Assembly: GCA_019429445.1 (NCBI GenBank)
Contig: JAHYIW010000007.1
Span: 1 to 64,000 of the forward strand
Reading direction: 5' to 3'
Origin: Desulfuromonadaceae bacterium
Lineage (GTDB): Bacteria; Desulfobacterota; Desulfuromonadia; Desulfuromonadales; JAHYIW01
DNA: 64,000 bases
Positions 19,330 to 27,382 of the stretch are shown in pieces (the stretch's first letter is position 1; every line of letters begins with the position of its first letter). Under the pieces are notes generated by a model. That model did not search any database. It saw only the letters and a list, made by a program, of their open reading frames with translations, and had not been told where the DNA came from. The position numbers were made by a program, and so were the translations under genes.

Positions 19330-20748
19330 ATGAATAGCGAACTGTTCACTACGGGGGTGTCCCTCGGCGGCGGGCTGCTGCTCGGCGGCGGACTGGTCTG
19401 GTTATTGCTCAAGAGCAGAGTAACCGCAGCACGCGAAGATGAGCGCCGGGGGCTCGGTATCGAACTGGCAACCCTGCGTGAGCGCCTGAACGGCGCGACA
19501 ACAGAACACCAGCGACTTAATCAACGTCTGGCACAGTACGCACAGCAAGAGGCCGGGTTGCGCCAGGAAAACGGCGACCGTCAGGCGATGATTGCCGAAC
19601 TGACGACCCGCCTTGAGGAAGAACATAAACTGTCGGGGGAAAAACTGCGCCTGCTTGAAAATGCCGAAAGTTCTTTGCAAAACGCTTTCAAGGCCCTTTC
19701 CGCCGAAGCCCTCAAGAGCAACAATCAATCGTTTTTGCAACTGGCACAATCGACACTCGAAAAGTTTCAGGACAGCGCCCGCGTGGATCTCGATTCACGC
19801 CGCCAATCGATCGACCAGCTGGTGAAACCGTTGCAGGAATCATTGATCAAGGTTGACGGCAAAATCCAGCAACTGGAGCAGGTGCGCACCCAGGCTTACA
19901 CCCGCCTAGATGAGCAGATTAAATCATTGCTGACCACACAGGCAAAGCTGGAAGGAGAAACCGCCAACCTGGTCAAGGCATTACGGGCACCGAATGTGCG
20001 CGGTCGCTGGGGCGAAATCCAGCTGCGGCGGGTGGTGGAGATGGCGGGGATGGTCAATTTCTGCGATTTTGTCGAGCAGGCAACCGCCGCCGGAGAAAGT
20101 CGCCTGCGCCCCGACATGATCGTCAAGCTGCCCAATGGCAAAAATATCGTCATCGACTCGAAGGCCCCACTGATGGCCTATCTCGCGGCGCTGGAATGTA
20201 ACGAAGAGGCCCAAAAGATTGGTTTGCTGCGCGATCACGCCCGACAGATCCGCGACCACCTGCACAAATTGTCACAAAAAAACTATTGGGATCAATTCGC
20301 ACCGACCCCCGAGTTCGTCGTCCTGTTCTTGCCGGGGGAAACCTTTTTCTCTGCCGCACTCGAACAGGATCCGGGGTTGATCGAGTTCGGCGTAGAGCGC
20401 AAAGTGCTGCTGGCAACCCCGACCACCCTGATTGCACTCCTCCGCGCGGTCGCCTACGGTTGGCGGCAGGAACAGTTGGCGGAGAATGCGCAGGTGATCA
20501 GTGACCTGGGGAAAGAACTCTACGAGCGGATCGTCGTGGTTGCCGGGCACTTCGGCGGACTCGGGCGCGGTCTCGACCGGGCGGTCGATGCCTACAACAA
20601 AACCGTTGCATCGCTCGAAAGCCGCGTGCTGGTCACGGCGCGCAAATTCCAGGAACTCGGTGCCGCATCGGGCAAACCGATCGAATCCCCGGAAATGATC
20701 GACAAAGCGCCCCGCTTGCCGCAACACACTCCAGAGCAGGAGGGATAG
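19330..20748 (+). CDS. rmuC: DNA recombination protein RmuC
   Basis: A 472-residue RmuC-family protein, thought to have a nuclease-like fold and to limit inversion between short repeats. The order is an N-terminal membrane segment ([19 protein letters not shown]), a long coiled coil (~40-200), then the RmuC domain with [40 protein letters not shown] and [11 protein letters not shown]. The start is ATG 19330, preceded by GGGAGGATTG; the open frame reaches 19273 without a ribosome site. It converges on sfsA, with 10 bases between stops. Confidence 0.93.
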   Translation: MNSELFTTGVSLGGGLLLGGGLVWLLLKSRVTAAREDERRGLGIELATLRERLNGATTEHQRLNQRLAQYAQQEAGLRQENGDRQAMIAELTTRLEEEHKLSGEKLRLLENAESSLQNAFKALSAEALKSNNQSFLQLAQSTLEKFQDSARVDLDSRRQSIDQLVKPLQESLIKVDGKIQQLEQVRTQAYTRLDEQIKSLLTTQAKLEGETANLVKALRAPNVRGRWGEIQLRRVVEMAGMVNFCDFVEQATAAGESRLRPDMIVKLPNGKNIVIDSKAPLMAYLAALECNEEAQKIGLLRDHARQIRDHLHKLSQKNYWDQFAPTPEFVVLFLPGETFFSAALEQDPGLIEFGVERKVLLATPTTLIALLRAVAYGWRQEQLAENAQVISDLGKELYERIVVVAGHFGGLGRGLDRAVDAYNKTVASLESRVLVTARKFQELGAASGKPIESPEMIDKAPRLPQHTPEQEG

Positions 20749-20758
20749 TACCTGCCCC

Positions 20759-21469
20759 TCACAGCTGTACCGGCATGCGCTGCTCAAGGCGACATTCCGT
20801 CACACTCACCAGCGTGCGATAAGCCAGCACCTCGACCCCACCAGCCACCGCCTGGCGTAACCGGCGCCCATACTCCGGGTCGATCGAATCGGCCGGTGAA
20901 AAAGCCGTCGCTTCAGCACGTTGAACCAGAAAAAAGATGATCGCCCGATAGCCACCGGTAACTGCCATCAGCAGTTCACGTAAATGTTTCTGTCCGCGCA
21001 CGGTCACCGCATCGGGAAAACACGCGATCGTCGCGTGGCAACATAACGTCACGTTTTTGACCTCGACCAGCGCCTTGCCCTGCTCCCCGCTGAGGAGAAA
21101 ATCGAGACGGCTGTCGCCGAAGGGATACTCAGGAGTCACCTCATAGCCGGTCAGTTCGGGGATCTGGTCGGCGCGTAGCGCCTCTTCGACCACGCGATTA
21201 CTCCGCTGGGTATTGGTATCAACCCAGGAGCCGTTGACGCGGATCAGTTCCAGGGTGAACTTCAGTTTGCGCCGCGGGTTGTCGTTTGCGCAGAGCAGTA
21301 CCTCGTGGCCGGGGATCGCGCATTGCGTCATCGCACCAGTATTTGGCGTGTGCGCGGTCACGATGCGCCCGTCAGCCAGTTCAACATCAGCAAAAAAGCG
21401 TTTGTAACGACGCAATAAACGCCCTGCAATCAGCGGTTGCGGCAGCTTCACAGCAACACCCGTCGGCAT
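20759..21469 (-). CDS. sfsA: DNA/RNA nuclease SfsA (sugar fermentation stimulation family)
   Basis: The 236-residue product shows the SfsA pattern: an N-terminal OB-like part (RRYKRFFADVELADGRIVTAHTPNTG), then a PD-(D/E)XK-like core with GDSRLDFLLSG, ALVEVKNVTL and FPDAVTVRGQKHLREL, and a C-terminal segment with VQRAEATAFSPADSIDPEYG. The family was named from an E. coli maltose phenotype, but the fold is that of a nuclease. The upstream 52 bases lead into a palindromic repeat. Confidence 0.93.
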   Translation of the reverse strand: MPTGVAVKLPQPLIAGRLLRRYKRFFADVELADGRIVTAHTPNTGAMTQCAIPGHEVLLCANDNPRRKLKFTLELIRVNGSWVDTNTQRSNRVVEEALRADQIPELTGYEVTPEYPFGDSRLDFLLSGEQGKALVEVKNVTLCCHATIACFPDAVTVRGQKHLRELLMAVTGGYRAIIFFLVQRAEATAFSPADSIDPEYGRRLRQAVAGGVEVLAYRTLVSVTECRLEQRMPVQL

Positions 21470-21520
21470 ACGATAAACCGGAAAACGTCGGTCATTGCGT
21501 CTCCGGTCGTGTCCGAGGAG

Positions 21521-21674
21521 CCTGTCCGGGAATAAGGGCCGCAGCGAAAATCCAGAAGTTTGAGGGCAGATTTCAGCTCATTTGCAGCCTCATAGCCGTA
21601 GCTATGGGGCAAAAAGGAGCTGAAATATGAGTCAAACAGCTGGGTTTGCAGCCGGTCATTCATTCTCAGACAGG
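21521..21674. repeat. 154-bp near-palindromic element overlapping the end of a histidine kinase gene
   Basis: The outer ends are imperfect inverted repeats (CCTGTCCGGGAAT at 21521-21533 against ATTCTCAGACAGG at 21662-21674, 11 of 13 pairs). Inside, ATTTCAGCTC pairs with GAGCTGAAAT, and CATAGC-CGTA-GCTATG forms the loop at the exact centre (~21598). The whole element can fold into a single long hairpin. Its right end supplies the last codons and the stop of the kinase gene. No coding content of its own. Confidence 0.7.
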
Positions 21675-23437
21675 GTACTAGGCAAACAAACCGTGACCGT
21701 GGTTCCGTGATCGACAGAACTTTCGACGTGAATATCTCCGCCATGGGCATCGATGATTGCCTTGCAGATGTACAATCCCAACCCGGTTCCGGACGGAGCG
21801 GTATTGGCGGTATTGGCACGGTAATACTTTTCAAACAGATGCTTGCGTTGCTCTTCAGTCATGCCGATGCCATGATCCGCGACGGCAATACACACTTTTT
21901 GTTCCTCGGTCACAACGTCGAACGCAACCGGTGTTCCCGGCGGCGAATACTTGACGGCATTGTCAAGCAGATTATCCACCACCTGAATCAGCCGGTCGCG
22001 ATCGGCAGCAACCCTCAATGGCCCGCCGGGGATATTCACGGTCAGTTCGTGATCCGGGCATCCGGCGCGAAAATTCTCCACCGCCTCGACCAGAACCGGT
22101 TGCAGATCAATCTCCTGCGTCTGGACACTGATCGTTCGGCCGGTTTCGATGCAGGTCAAATCGAGCAGCTCATCGACCATACCGGAGAGCCCTTCCGCCT
22201 TGCCGAGAATCGCCTGGCAAGATTCCCGCGTCGTTTTCTCATCGAGTACCCCTTGCAACAACAGCTCGGCGAAACCGATGATCGTCGCCAGCGGCGTCTG
22301 AAATTCGTGAGCAACGGTCGATACGAATTCACGTTGAAACTCTTCCGCCCGCCGTTCTTTGGTGATATCGAGCATCACCCCGACAATCCCGGCCAGAAAA
22401 TTGTCCTGATCAACAAAAGGAGCCTTGTGAAAAACGATCTGCCGACATTGGTTGTCAGCCCCCTTGACCTCCAGTTCATAGCGCACCGGCTCTTGCCCAC
22501 GCAGGACCTCGGCATCTTTGAGCAGATGAACTTTTGCCTCCGCCACGGTGTAGAGATCCACCGCCTCACGATCAATCACATATGCCTTGTCATGCCCCCA
22601 GAAATCACAATAAGCGCGATTGCACCCCAGCATCTTGCCTTGCTGATCTTTATAGAATACCGGCACAGGGATGTCGTCGAGCAACGTCTCCAGAAATTGT
22701 TTCTGATGCACAAGCCGCTGTTCAGCCCGCCCCAGCTCCTCGACCATCATGTTGAACGCAGTGATCAGCTGACCGACCTCATCCTGCACCACCACCGGCA
22801 ATGACAAGCTGCGCGCGCCACCCGCCAACGCCTTGACCGCCTGGGTCAGACGCGTAATCGGTCGCGCTATCTGCCGACTGGCAACGAGAGCAACCCCCAT
22901 GGCGAACACCCCGGTGAGGGCGATTGCCGCCAAAATCTTCACCACCAGACTGTTGACCGCATCGTTCAGCGTGGCGGCGGAGAGCCCCAGATGAATAGTG
23001 CCGGGTCCCCCGTCAAGCACCGGGACCGCAATATCGTAAATCAGCTCCGCTCCACCAAGATCGACCCGCGCCAGACTCTGGGTCTGTCCCTCCGGCAACG
23101 GATTGACTGTCGGCAGATCAACGGGGTAAGTGCCGGCAAAGGAATGGGCCAGGACTTCGCCGTGCGGCCCCAGCATGAGGATATAGTCAATATCTTCTTC
23201 GCCCTGCCGCTGATCCTTTGCCAGATAATCCAGATAGAGGGTGTCGCCTTCGATAAAAGCGTTGGCACTGAGCGTGCTGAGCAGCTGCGCAATCGAAACG
23301 CCGCGTTTGAGCAGCTCCTGCAACAGCTGATCAGCAAAATGTGCCTTGAGATAAACGCCGACGACAATACTGAAACCGGTCAGCAGCGCGAAGGTCAATA
23401 CCACCAGCTTCGCGCGCAATGATAAATATCTGGACAT
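21656..23437 (-). CDS. Membrane sensor histidine kinase (HAMP-PAS-HisKA-HATPase)
   Basis: A 593-residue two-component kinase. The order is: membrane segment (~9-29), periplasmic sensor (~30-165), second membrane segment (~168-190), HAMP (~192-245), PAS (~255-370, LLDDIPVPVFYKDQQGKMLG), the HisKA H-box with TVAHEFQTPLATIIGF, then the ATPase with NLLDNAVKYSPPG, VADHGIGM and GTGLGLYICK. It starts 3 bases after a PhnD-like binding protein, so that lipoprotein may present a ligand to its periplasmic domain. No response regulator follows. The final residues (about TLSENE) are encoded inside a palindromic repeat. Confidence 0.93.
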   Translation of the reverse strand: MSRYLSLRAKLVVLTFALLTGFSIVVGVYLKAHFADQLLQELLKRGVSIAQLLSTLSANAFIEGDTLYLDYLAKDQRQGEEDIDYILMLGPHGEVLAHSFAGTYPVDLPTVNPLPEGQTQSLARVDLGGAELIYDIAVPVLDGGPGTIHLGLSAATLNDAVNSLVVKILAAIALTGVFAMGVALVASRQIARPITRLTQAVKALAGGARSLSLPVVVQDEVGQLITAFNMMVEELGRAEQRLVHQKQFLETLLDDIPVPVFYKDQQGKMLGCNRAYCDFWGHDKAYVIDREAVDLYTVAEAKVHLLKDAEVLRGQEPVRYELEVKGADNQCRQIVFHKAPFVDQDNFLAGIVGVMLDITKERRAEEFQREFVSTVAHEFQTPLATIIGFAELLLQGVLDEKTTRESCQAILGKAEGLSGMVDELLDLTCIETGRTISVQTQEIDLQPVLVEAVENFRAGCPDHELTVNIPGGPLRVAADRDRLIQVVDNLLDNAVKYSPPGTPVAFDVVTEEQKVCIAVADHGIGMTEEQRKHLFEKYYRANTANTAPSGTGLGLYICKAIIDAHGGDIHVESSVDHGTTVTVCLPSTLSENE

Positions 23438-23440
23438 AAA

Positions 23441-24421
23441 TCACTGTTCCCCGGTGCGTGGCCGGGCACCCCGTTCGATCCGCCGGATACCGTCGTAGGC
23501 TGCATCGTTCGACAGCACAAAACGTTTGATCATCATCCCGTCAAGAATGTTCTGCCCTTCCGGGTCATTGTGCATGGTCAGCAGCACATTCCGCAACCGC
23601 GTCTGCACCGTCTCCGCAAGATCCGGTCGCACCACCACCGGTGGAATCCCGTACGGTTCCGATCTGGAAACAATCCTGACCTTATCCACCAGTTCAGGAT
23701 TGGCCACGGCCAGATAATCGTAGATCAGGCTGTCCACCGCAGCCCCGTCAACCACCCCGCTGGCAACCGCCTGAATCGACTTGTCATGCGCATTGGTATA
23801 GACAACCGTGCTGAAAAACTTTTCAGCGGTTTCACCACGCTCGGCCAACATGTAGGTTGGCACCATGCTGCCGGTATGTGATTGCGGATCGGTAAAAGCG
23901 AATTTTTTGCCCCGCAGATCATTGAGCGATGTTGCAAAACTCCCCTGCGGCACAATCAAATATGAAAAGTAAACAGTTTCGCCACCGGGAGTTTCCGGCA
24001 CGACCAGTAATTGCAGATTGAACTTCTCATGGCCCAGCACGTAAGGCCCCCCGCAGACAAAGGCCAGATCAAGCCCCCCACTGGCGAGCAGGTCGTTGAA
24101 CTCCTGATAAGTGCCGCGGTCGATGATTTTGACTGGCTGCCCCAACTTCTTCTCCAGATAATCGGCCAACCGGCGGTAATAGGTGTACCCTTCACGGGGA
24201 GTGATCATCGAACCGATGCCGAGGTTGATAGTCTCGGCGCGGAGGTTGAACTGTCCCGGTTGCGTGGAAACAGTGGCCCGCTTGCTCAAATCAACGGCCA
24301 CCGGTTGCGGTTCATTTTTGCAGCTGGACAACGTGAACACCAGGCAGAGCAAGCAGAAGGCACTGAAAAAAAGACCGGGCAAAGACGACCTTCGGCGATT
24401 AAAAACCGGCGGGGTATCCAT
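23441..24421 (-). CDS. PhnD-like phosphate/phosphonate-type substrate-binding lipoprotein
   Basis: A 326-residue periplasmic binding protein with a lipoprotein signal (a hydrophobic stretch ending TLSSC, Cys near residue 34). The mature part matches PhnD-type proteins: LGIGSMITPREGYTYYRRLA, FNDLLASGGLDLAFVCGGPY, LRGKKFAFTDPQSHTGSMVP and ASGVVDGAAVDSLIYDY. No ABC permease or ATPase is adjacent; instead a histidine kinase follows 3 bases later. That suggests a sensing rather than transport role (inference). The start has AAGGAG 8 bases upstream. Confidence 0.9.
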   Translation of the reverse strand: MDTPPVFNRRRSSLPGLFFSAFCLLCLVFTLSSCKNEPQPVAVDLSKRATVSTQPGQFNLRAETINLGIGSMITPREGYTYYRRLADYLEKKLGQPVKIIDRGTYQEFNDLLASGGLDLAFVCGGPYVLGHEKFNLQLLVVPETPGGETVYFSYLIVPQGSFATSLNDLRGKKFAFTDPQSHTGSMVPTYMLAERGETAEKFFSTVVYTNAHDKSIQAVASGVVDGAAVDSLIYDYLAVANPELVDKVRIVSRSEPYGIPPVVVRPDLAETVQTRLRNVLLTMHNDPEGQNILDGMMIKRFVLSNDAAYDGIRRIERGARPRTGEQ

Positions 24422-24458
24422 GAGTAAACTCCTTCCCCCCTCTCGTCTGTTTTATTGA

Positions 24459-24545
24459 TCAACAAATCGCGAACGCCACCGACCCTGATCCCCAACTCAG
24501 CACCAGGATGATCAGTAGCGCCAACTGCCATTTCCCTTTTTGCAT
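24459..24545 (-). CDS. Candidate 28-residue membrane or signal peptide
   Basis: ATG at 24543-24545 is preceded by an excellent ribosome site (GGAGGAGG, 6 bases away). The product starts MQKGKWQLALLIILVLSW and ends AFAIC: a Lys-containing head and one hydrophobic helix, like a small membrane protein or a bare signal peptide. It precedes the PhnD-like gene by 37 bases on the same strand. The function is unknown. The strong ribosome site and composition argue that it is translated. Confidence 0.5.
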   Translation of the reverse strand: MQKGKWQLALLIILVLSWGSGSVAFAIC

Positions 24546-24569
24546 AGCAATCCTCCTCCAGAAAAAGAC

Positions 24570-24647
24570 TCAGTCAGGAATTTCCAGCCGGGCCATTGCT
24601 CGCGCAACCCCCCTTTCGGGGCAGGATTCATGCGCCTGATTTTCCAT
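24570..24647 (-). CDS. Candidate 25-residue small protein
   Basis: The open frame starts at ATG 24647 (another ATG directly before, at 24650) with GGAGG 5 bases upstream. The product begins MENQAHESCPERGV and ends LEIPD; it is hydrophilic with one Cys. It lies between rubrerythrin and the 28-residue frame on the same strand. It may be a leader or chance; an internal CCCC-GAAA-GGGG hairpin shows the DNA may act as RNA instead. Confidence 0.3.
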   Translation of the reverse strand: MENQAHESCPERGVARAMARLEIPD

Positions 24648-24680
24648 CATCCCCTCCGGTCCAACGATCATCGCTGAAAA

Positions 24681-25256
24681 CTAGTAGTTCACTTCCTTGA
24701 TCTCGAAGTAATTCTGACCGTGCAAACAGGCCGGGCATGCATCCGGAGCGCTCGCCCCTTCATGGACATAGCCGCAGTTACGGCATTTCCAGCGCTCCGT
24801 CCCCCCTTTACGAAAAACCTGCCCGGTCTCAATATTCCTGATCAGGTGCAGATAACGTTCTTCGTGCTCGACTTCAACGGCGGCAATACGCTCAAACGCG
24901 GCGGCAACATCAAGAAAACCCTCTGCGGCGGCAACCCGCGCAAATCCCGGATAAAGCTGAGAATGTTCCTCTTTCTCGCCAGCCGCAGCGGCTTTCAGAT
25001 TCTCAATCGTCGTCGCGATTTTCCCCGCCGGATAGGTCGCCGTGATCTCGGCATCCCCTCCCTCAAGAAACTTGAAAAAGCGCTTCGCATGCTCCCTTTC
25101 ATTATCCGCAGTTTCAAGAAACAGTGCCGAAATCTGCTCGTATCCTTCTTTTTTGGCCACCGAAGCAAAATAGGTATAACGATTGCGCGCCTGCGACTCT
25201 CCGGCAAACGCCTTGAGCAGGTTCTGTTCAGTCAGGGTTCCCTTGATACTCGCCAT
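24681..25256 (-). CDS. rbr: Rubrerythrin
   Basis: Non-haem di-iron peroxidase that reduces hydrogen peroxide in anaerobes. The 191-residue product has the four-helix ferritin-like domain with its carboxylate ligands (GESQARNRY, ADNEREHAKRF, EEHSQLYPGF, AVEVEHEERY) and a C-terminal rubredoxin-like iron site (CRNCGY and CPACLHG). ATG 25256 is preferred over the GTG one codon earlier because AGGAGG is 5 bases upstream. It suggests an anaerobic organism that meets oxygen. It is the last conserved gene before the accessory island. Confidence 0.96.
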   Translation of the reverse strand: MASIKGTLTEQNLLKAFAGESQARNRYTYFASVAKKEGYEQISALFLETADNEREHAKRFFKFLEGGDAEITATYPAGKIATTIENLKAAAAGEKEEHSQLYPGFARVAAAEGFLDVAAAFERIAAVEVEHEERYLHLIRNIETGQVFRKGGTERWKCRNCGYVHEGASAPDACPACLHGQNYFEIKEVNY

Positions 25257-25651
25257 CACTTCCTCCTGTCGTAGAAATAAACCGCTATCGCGGCGAAAAA
25301 ACGTAATTCCTGTCCATAAAAACTTCGGGGGATAACTTCTTGATAGCCCGATGCCGAGCCCCTTTAACTAGAGGAGTTTAACATGGATTATCCGAACAAT
25401 CACGCTTTGTTGATCTGAATTAACGTCACCTGCGCGTGCGGAAGCTTAGCTGGGGCAATGTCCGCTTCGTTGGGGCGGGATCTGCGCCTTGCTCCACGTT
25501 GGAGACGTTTCAGTCAGACTTTGCGGAAGATCCGTATTCCGTTTGCGGTTGCAAATCCCGATTGCCCGAACCGCCGTTCAATTTGCTCAATTCCCGCTGG
25601 ATGGGGTTTTTTTCAATGCAATTTCAGCCCCCCTTGTCCTGATTTTCAAGT
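25257..25651. other. Gene-poor left edge of the accessory island
   Basis: About 395 bases with no convincing gene. A hairpin (CCGC-GATA-GCGG) and the rubrerythrin promoter should lie in the first 100 bases. On the plus strand an 11-codon frame follows AGAGGAG at 25383 and then runs on open past its stop in the same frame up to the neighbouring gene, which could be the remains of a decayed gene, but the product resembles nothing I recognise. This is the likely junction between core genome and island. Confidence 0.4.
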
Positions 25652-26047
25652 TCAGCGTGAAACGAAGTGGGAATTGGCTGCAATCTGCAAGGCGATCATC
25701 TTCTGTGCGGGTTTTTCCGATGGCCAGCCGGTGACATTGGCATGATTCCGGTTGCCTGGAACCGGTGCAGCAACCACAGTCAGTTGATGGCCCTGGTATG
25801 TGGCAGTATGATTTTCTGCTCTGCCGTAAAGAGTCTTTCCGATCTGCCGGGCAACATTTTCGGCAATGTCCCAGAGAGCATTATCGTCAAGACCCAGATG
25901 CCTGGTCACGGAGAGATCCGCATGGGGGTGGGGGATAAATGGATCAGCCTTCAAGGTCTGATCATGGCGGATATGCGATTTGTGCAGCACGAACCGAGAC
26001 AAGAGCTCGTCATCGGCAACCGGCGGCATTGTGTCAGCACCTTTCAT
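25652..26047 (-). CDS. Uncharacterised protein, third gene of a TIGR04255 cassette
   Basis: A 131-residue soluble protein with no domain I can name. Notable stretches are DDELLSRFVLHKSHIR, IPHPHADLSVTRHLGL and VVAAPVPGNRNHANVTGWP, followed by a Lys/Gln helix. The His/Asp-rich N-terminal half could bind metal. I have the impression of conserved hypothetical proteins with this pattern in other proteobacteria, but I cannot check. It overlaps the preceding gene by 4 bases (ATGA), making a three-gene coupled unit. Confidence 0.7.
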   Translation of the reverse strand: MKGADTMPPVADDELLSRFVLHKSHIRHDQTLKADPFIPHPHADLSVTRHLGLDDNALWDIAENVARQIGKTLYGRAENHTATYQGHQLTVVAAPVPGNRNHANVTGWPSEKPAQKMIALQIAANSHFVSR

Positions 26048-26547
26048 CGGGCCATAACGCGATGGATCAGGTTCATGATGGCTTCGGGAATTTCACCAAA
26101 GAAGGGTTCGGTGCCGTAAGCCTTACTGCCGCCGATCAGGGCCGCGTAGTGGAGTTCCCCCTCGGGGCTGATACTGGCCGAGAGGGTTCGGTGTGGAGAC
26201 CGATACCATTCCATCGTCAAGTGGCCATCGGCTTCTGCGCCAAGCTCAGGATTGGGGGCGCCCAGTGGAAGAGCCTTGAGGAACTGCGCCGCAAATTGAT
26301 ATGTCTCCTCGGCCACCGGCTCAGCTCCATGACCATCCCAGTTGCCCTCGCGACACTCCACAAATTGCAGCCAAAGCTCATCATCGGTCTTTTTCCCCAG
26401 ACAACCGAAAGTCAAGGAGCTTTTCAGCAACCTGACGCTTTCTTCTGATTTCTGGCTGATGAAGCGCGAGGTTTCGCTGGACGCTCTCGATGATACGGTC
26501 AAGGTACTGGCGTAACGGTTAGCTGGATATGTCATGGCAAAGCTCAT
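26044..26547 (-). CDS. Uncharacterised protein, second gene of a TIGR04255 cassette
   Basis: A 167-residue protein of unknown function. The first ~45 residues are Ser/Thr-rich and look disordered; the rest has ELWLQFVECREGNWDGHGAEP, then ADGHLTMEWYRSPHRTLSAS and GELHYAALIGGSKAYG, a mixed alpha/beta pattern. It overlaps both neighbours by 4 bases each, so it should be made together with the TIGR04255 protein. I cannot assign a fold. Confidence 0.7.
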   Translation of the reverse strand: MSFAMTYPANRYASTLTVSSRASSETSRFISQKSEESVRLLKSSLTFGCLGKKTDDELWLQFVECREGNWDGHGAEPVAEETYQFAAQFLKALPLGAPNPELGAEADGHLTMEWYRSPHRTLSASISPEGELHYAALIGGSKAYGTEPFFGEIPEAIMNLIHRVMAR

Positions 26548-27338
26548 CGCAAGTTCTCCAAGGTTTTCTCTGTGATTGTGCCAAAAAAGATCTTATTTTT
26601 CAACCAGCGCATTTCTGCGAAGCAGCGAGCGAGTTCATCCGTCGGAAAGGCTACTCCCGTCGTGGTAAAGACATCAATGTCAAGAATCAGCCCCGGTCCT
26701 CTGCCTGTGTCAGGGTCAGCCGGCTGAATCGTGCGAATAAAATTGATGGCGTAAGCGTGGCCAGGTACAGCATAGGTTTCATGGTGCATAAAGCCCATGT
26801 AAGGCAGATTCAGCCCTTCAGGTGGCTGGGGTGGATTCTTCACATAGTCGCTCAACTTTGGGTCATCGATTGGCAACTCGATGCGATTGATATAACGTAA
26901 CCCCAACCGGTTGATTTCGACAGGACGGGCAATGTCGCAAAAAATCCGCCAGAGGTCGAAGCCTTCTTCGGCGAAAGTGGTCCAGTCCGGGTAAGGTTCC
27001 AGACGACTGGCAACAAATCCATCTCGATTGAATTGCACAATCTTCTTTTGATCGTCGGACTGAAAACGCAGACCTTTCCACCCCAGATCGCGTACACATT
27101 GTTCCGGGTTGCTACCCGCCGCAATTCTCAATTCATGCTCGAATTCCCGATGTGAATCCAGAAACCGAAAGTCTGCGAGTCGTGGTTCGAGAGCCTGACG
27201 TACAGTCTCTTCCTCGAAGGGCTGACTAGCGTGCGCCCGAATATCCAAGACCGCCTCGATTACAGGGGCCTGCGACAACTGGGGGAATTGTTCGTCGATA
27301 TTGATGGCGATTTTCTGTGCTGGTTTCATATCTGTCAT
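26544..27338 (-). CDS. TIGR04255 family protein
   Basis: A 264-residue protein with the family's N-terminal motif QAPVIEAVLDIRAH, followed by WKGLRFQSDDQKKIVQFNRDGFVASRLEPYPDW (split motif, residues ~84-117) and RLGLRYINRIELP. The family has no established biochemical function; members recur in accessory regions. First gene of the overlapping three-gene set that sits at the left of the island. Confidence 0.8.
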   Translation of the reverse strand: MTDMKPAQKIAINIDEQFPQLSQAPVIEAVLDIRAHASQPFEEETVRQALEPRLADFRFLDSHREFEHELRIAAGSNPEQCVRDLGWKGLRFQSDDQKKIVQFNRDGFVASRLEPYPDWTTFAEEGFDLWRIFCDIARPVEINRLGLRYINRIELPIDDPKLSDYVKNPPQPPEGLNLPYMGFMHHETYAVPGHAYAINFIRTIQPADPDTGRGPGLILDIDVFTTTGVAFPTDELARCFAEMRWLKNKIFFGTITEKTLENLR

Positions 27339-27382
27339 TTTCCTATCATAGCAGTTGTTTTTTTCTTTGCTTCAAGAAATTA

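Noticed and set aside
24546-24680. Riboswitch (c-di-GMP or other) upstream of the PhnD-like gene
   Set aside because: A CCCC-GAAA-GGGG hairpin is present, but I could not match the conserved core of any riboswitch class.
25436-25642. Plus-strand 68-codon frame left of the island
   Set aside because: Three overlapping frames are open here, none has a good ribosome site or familiar sequence; treated as possible decayed DNA, not a gene.
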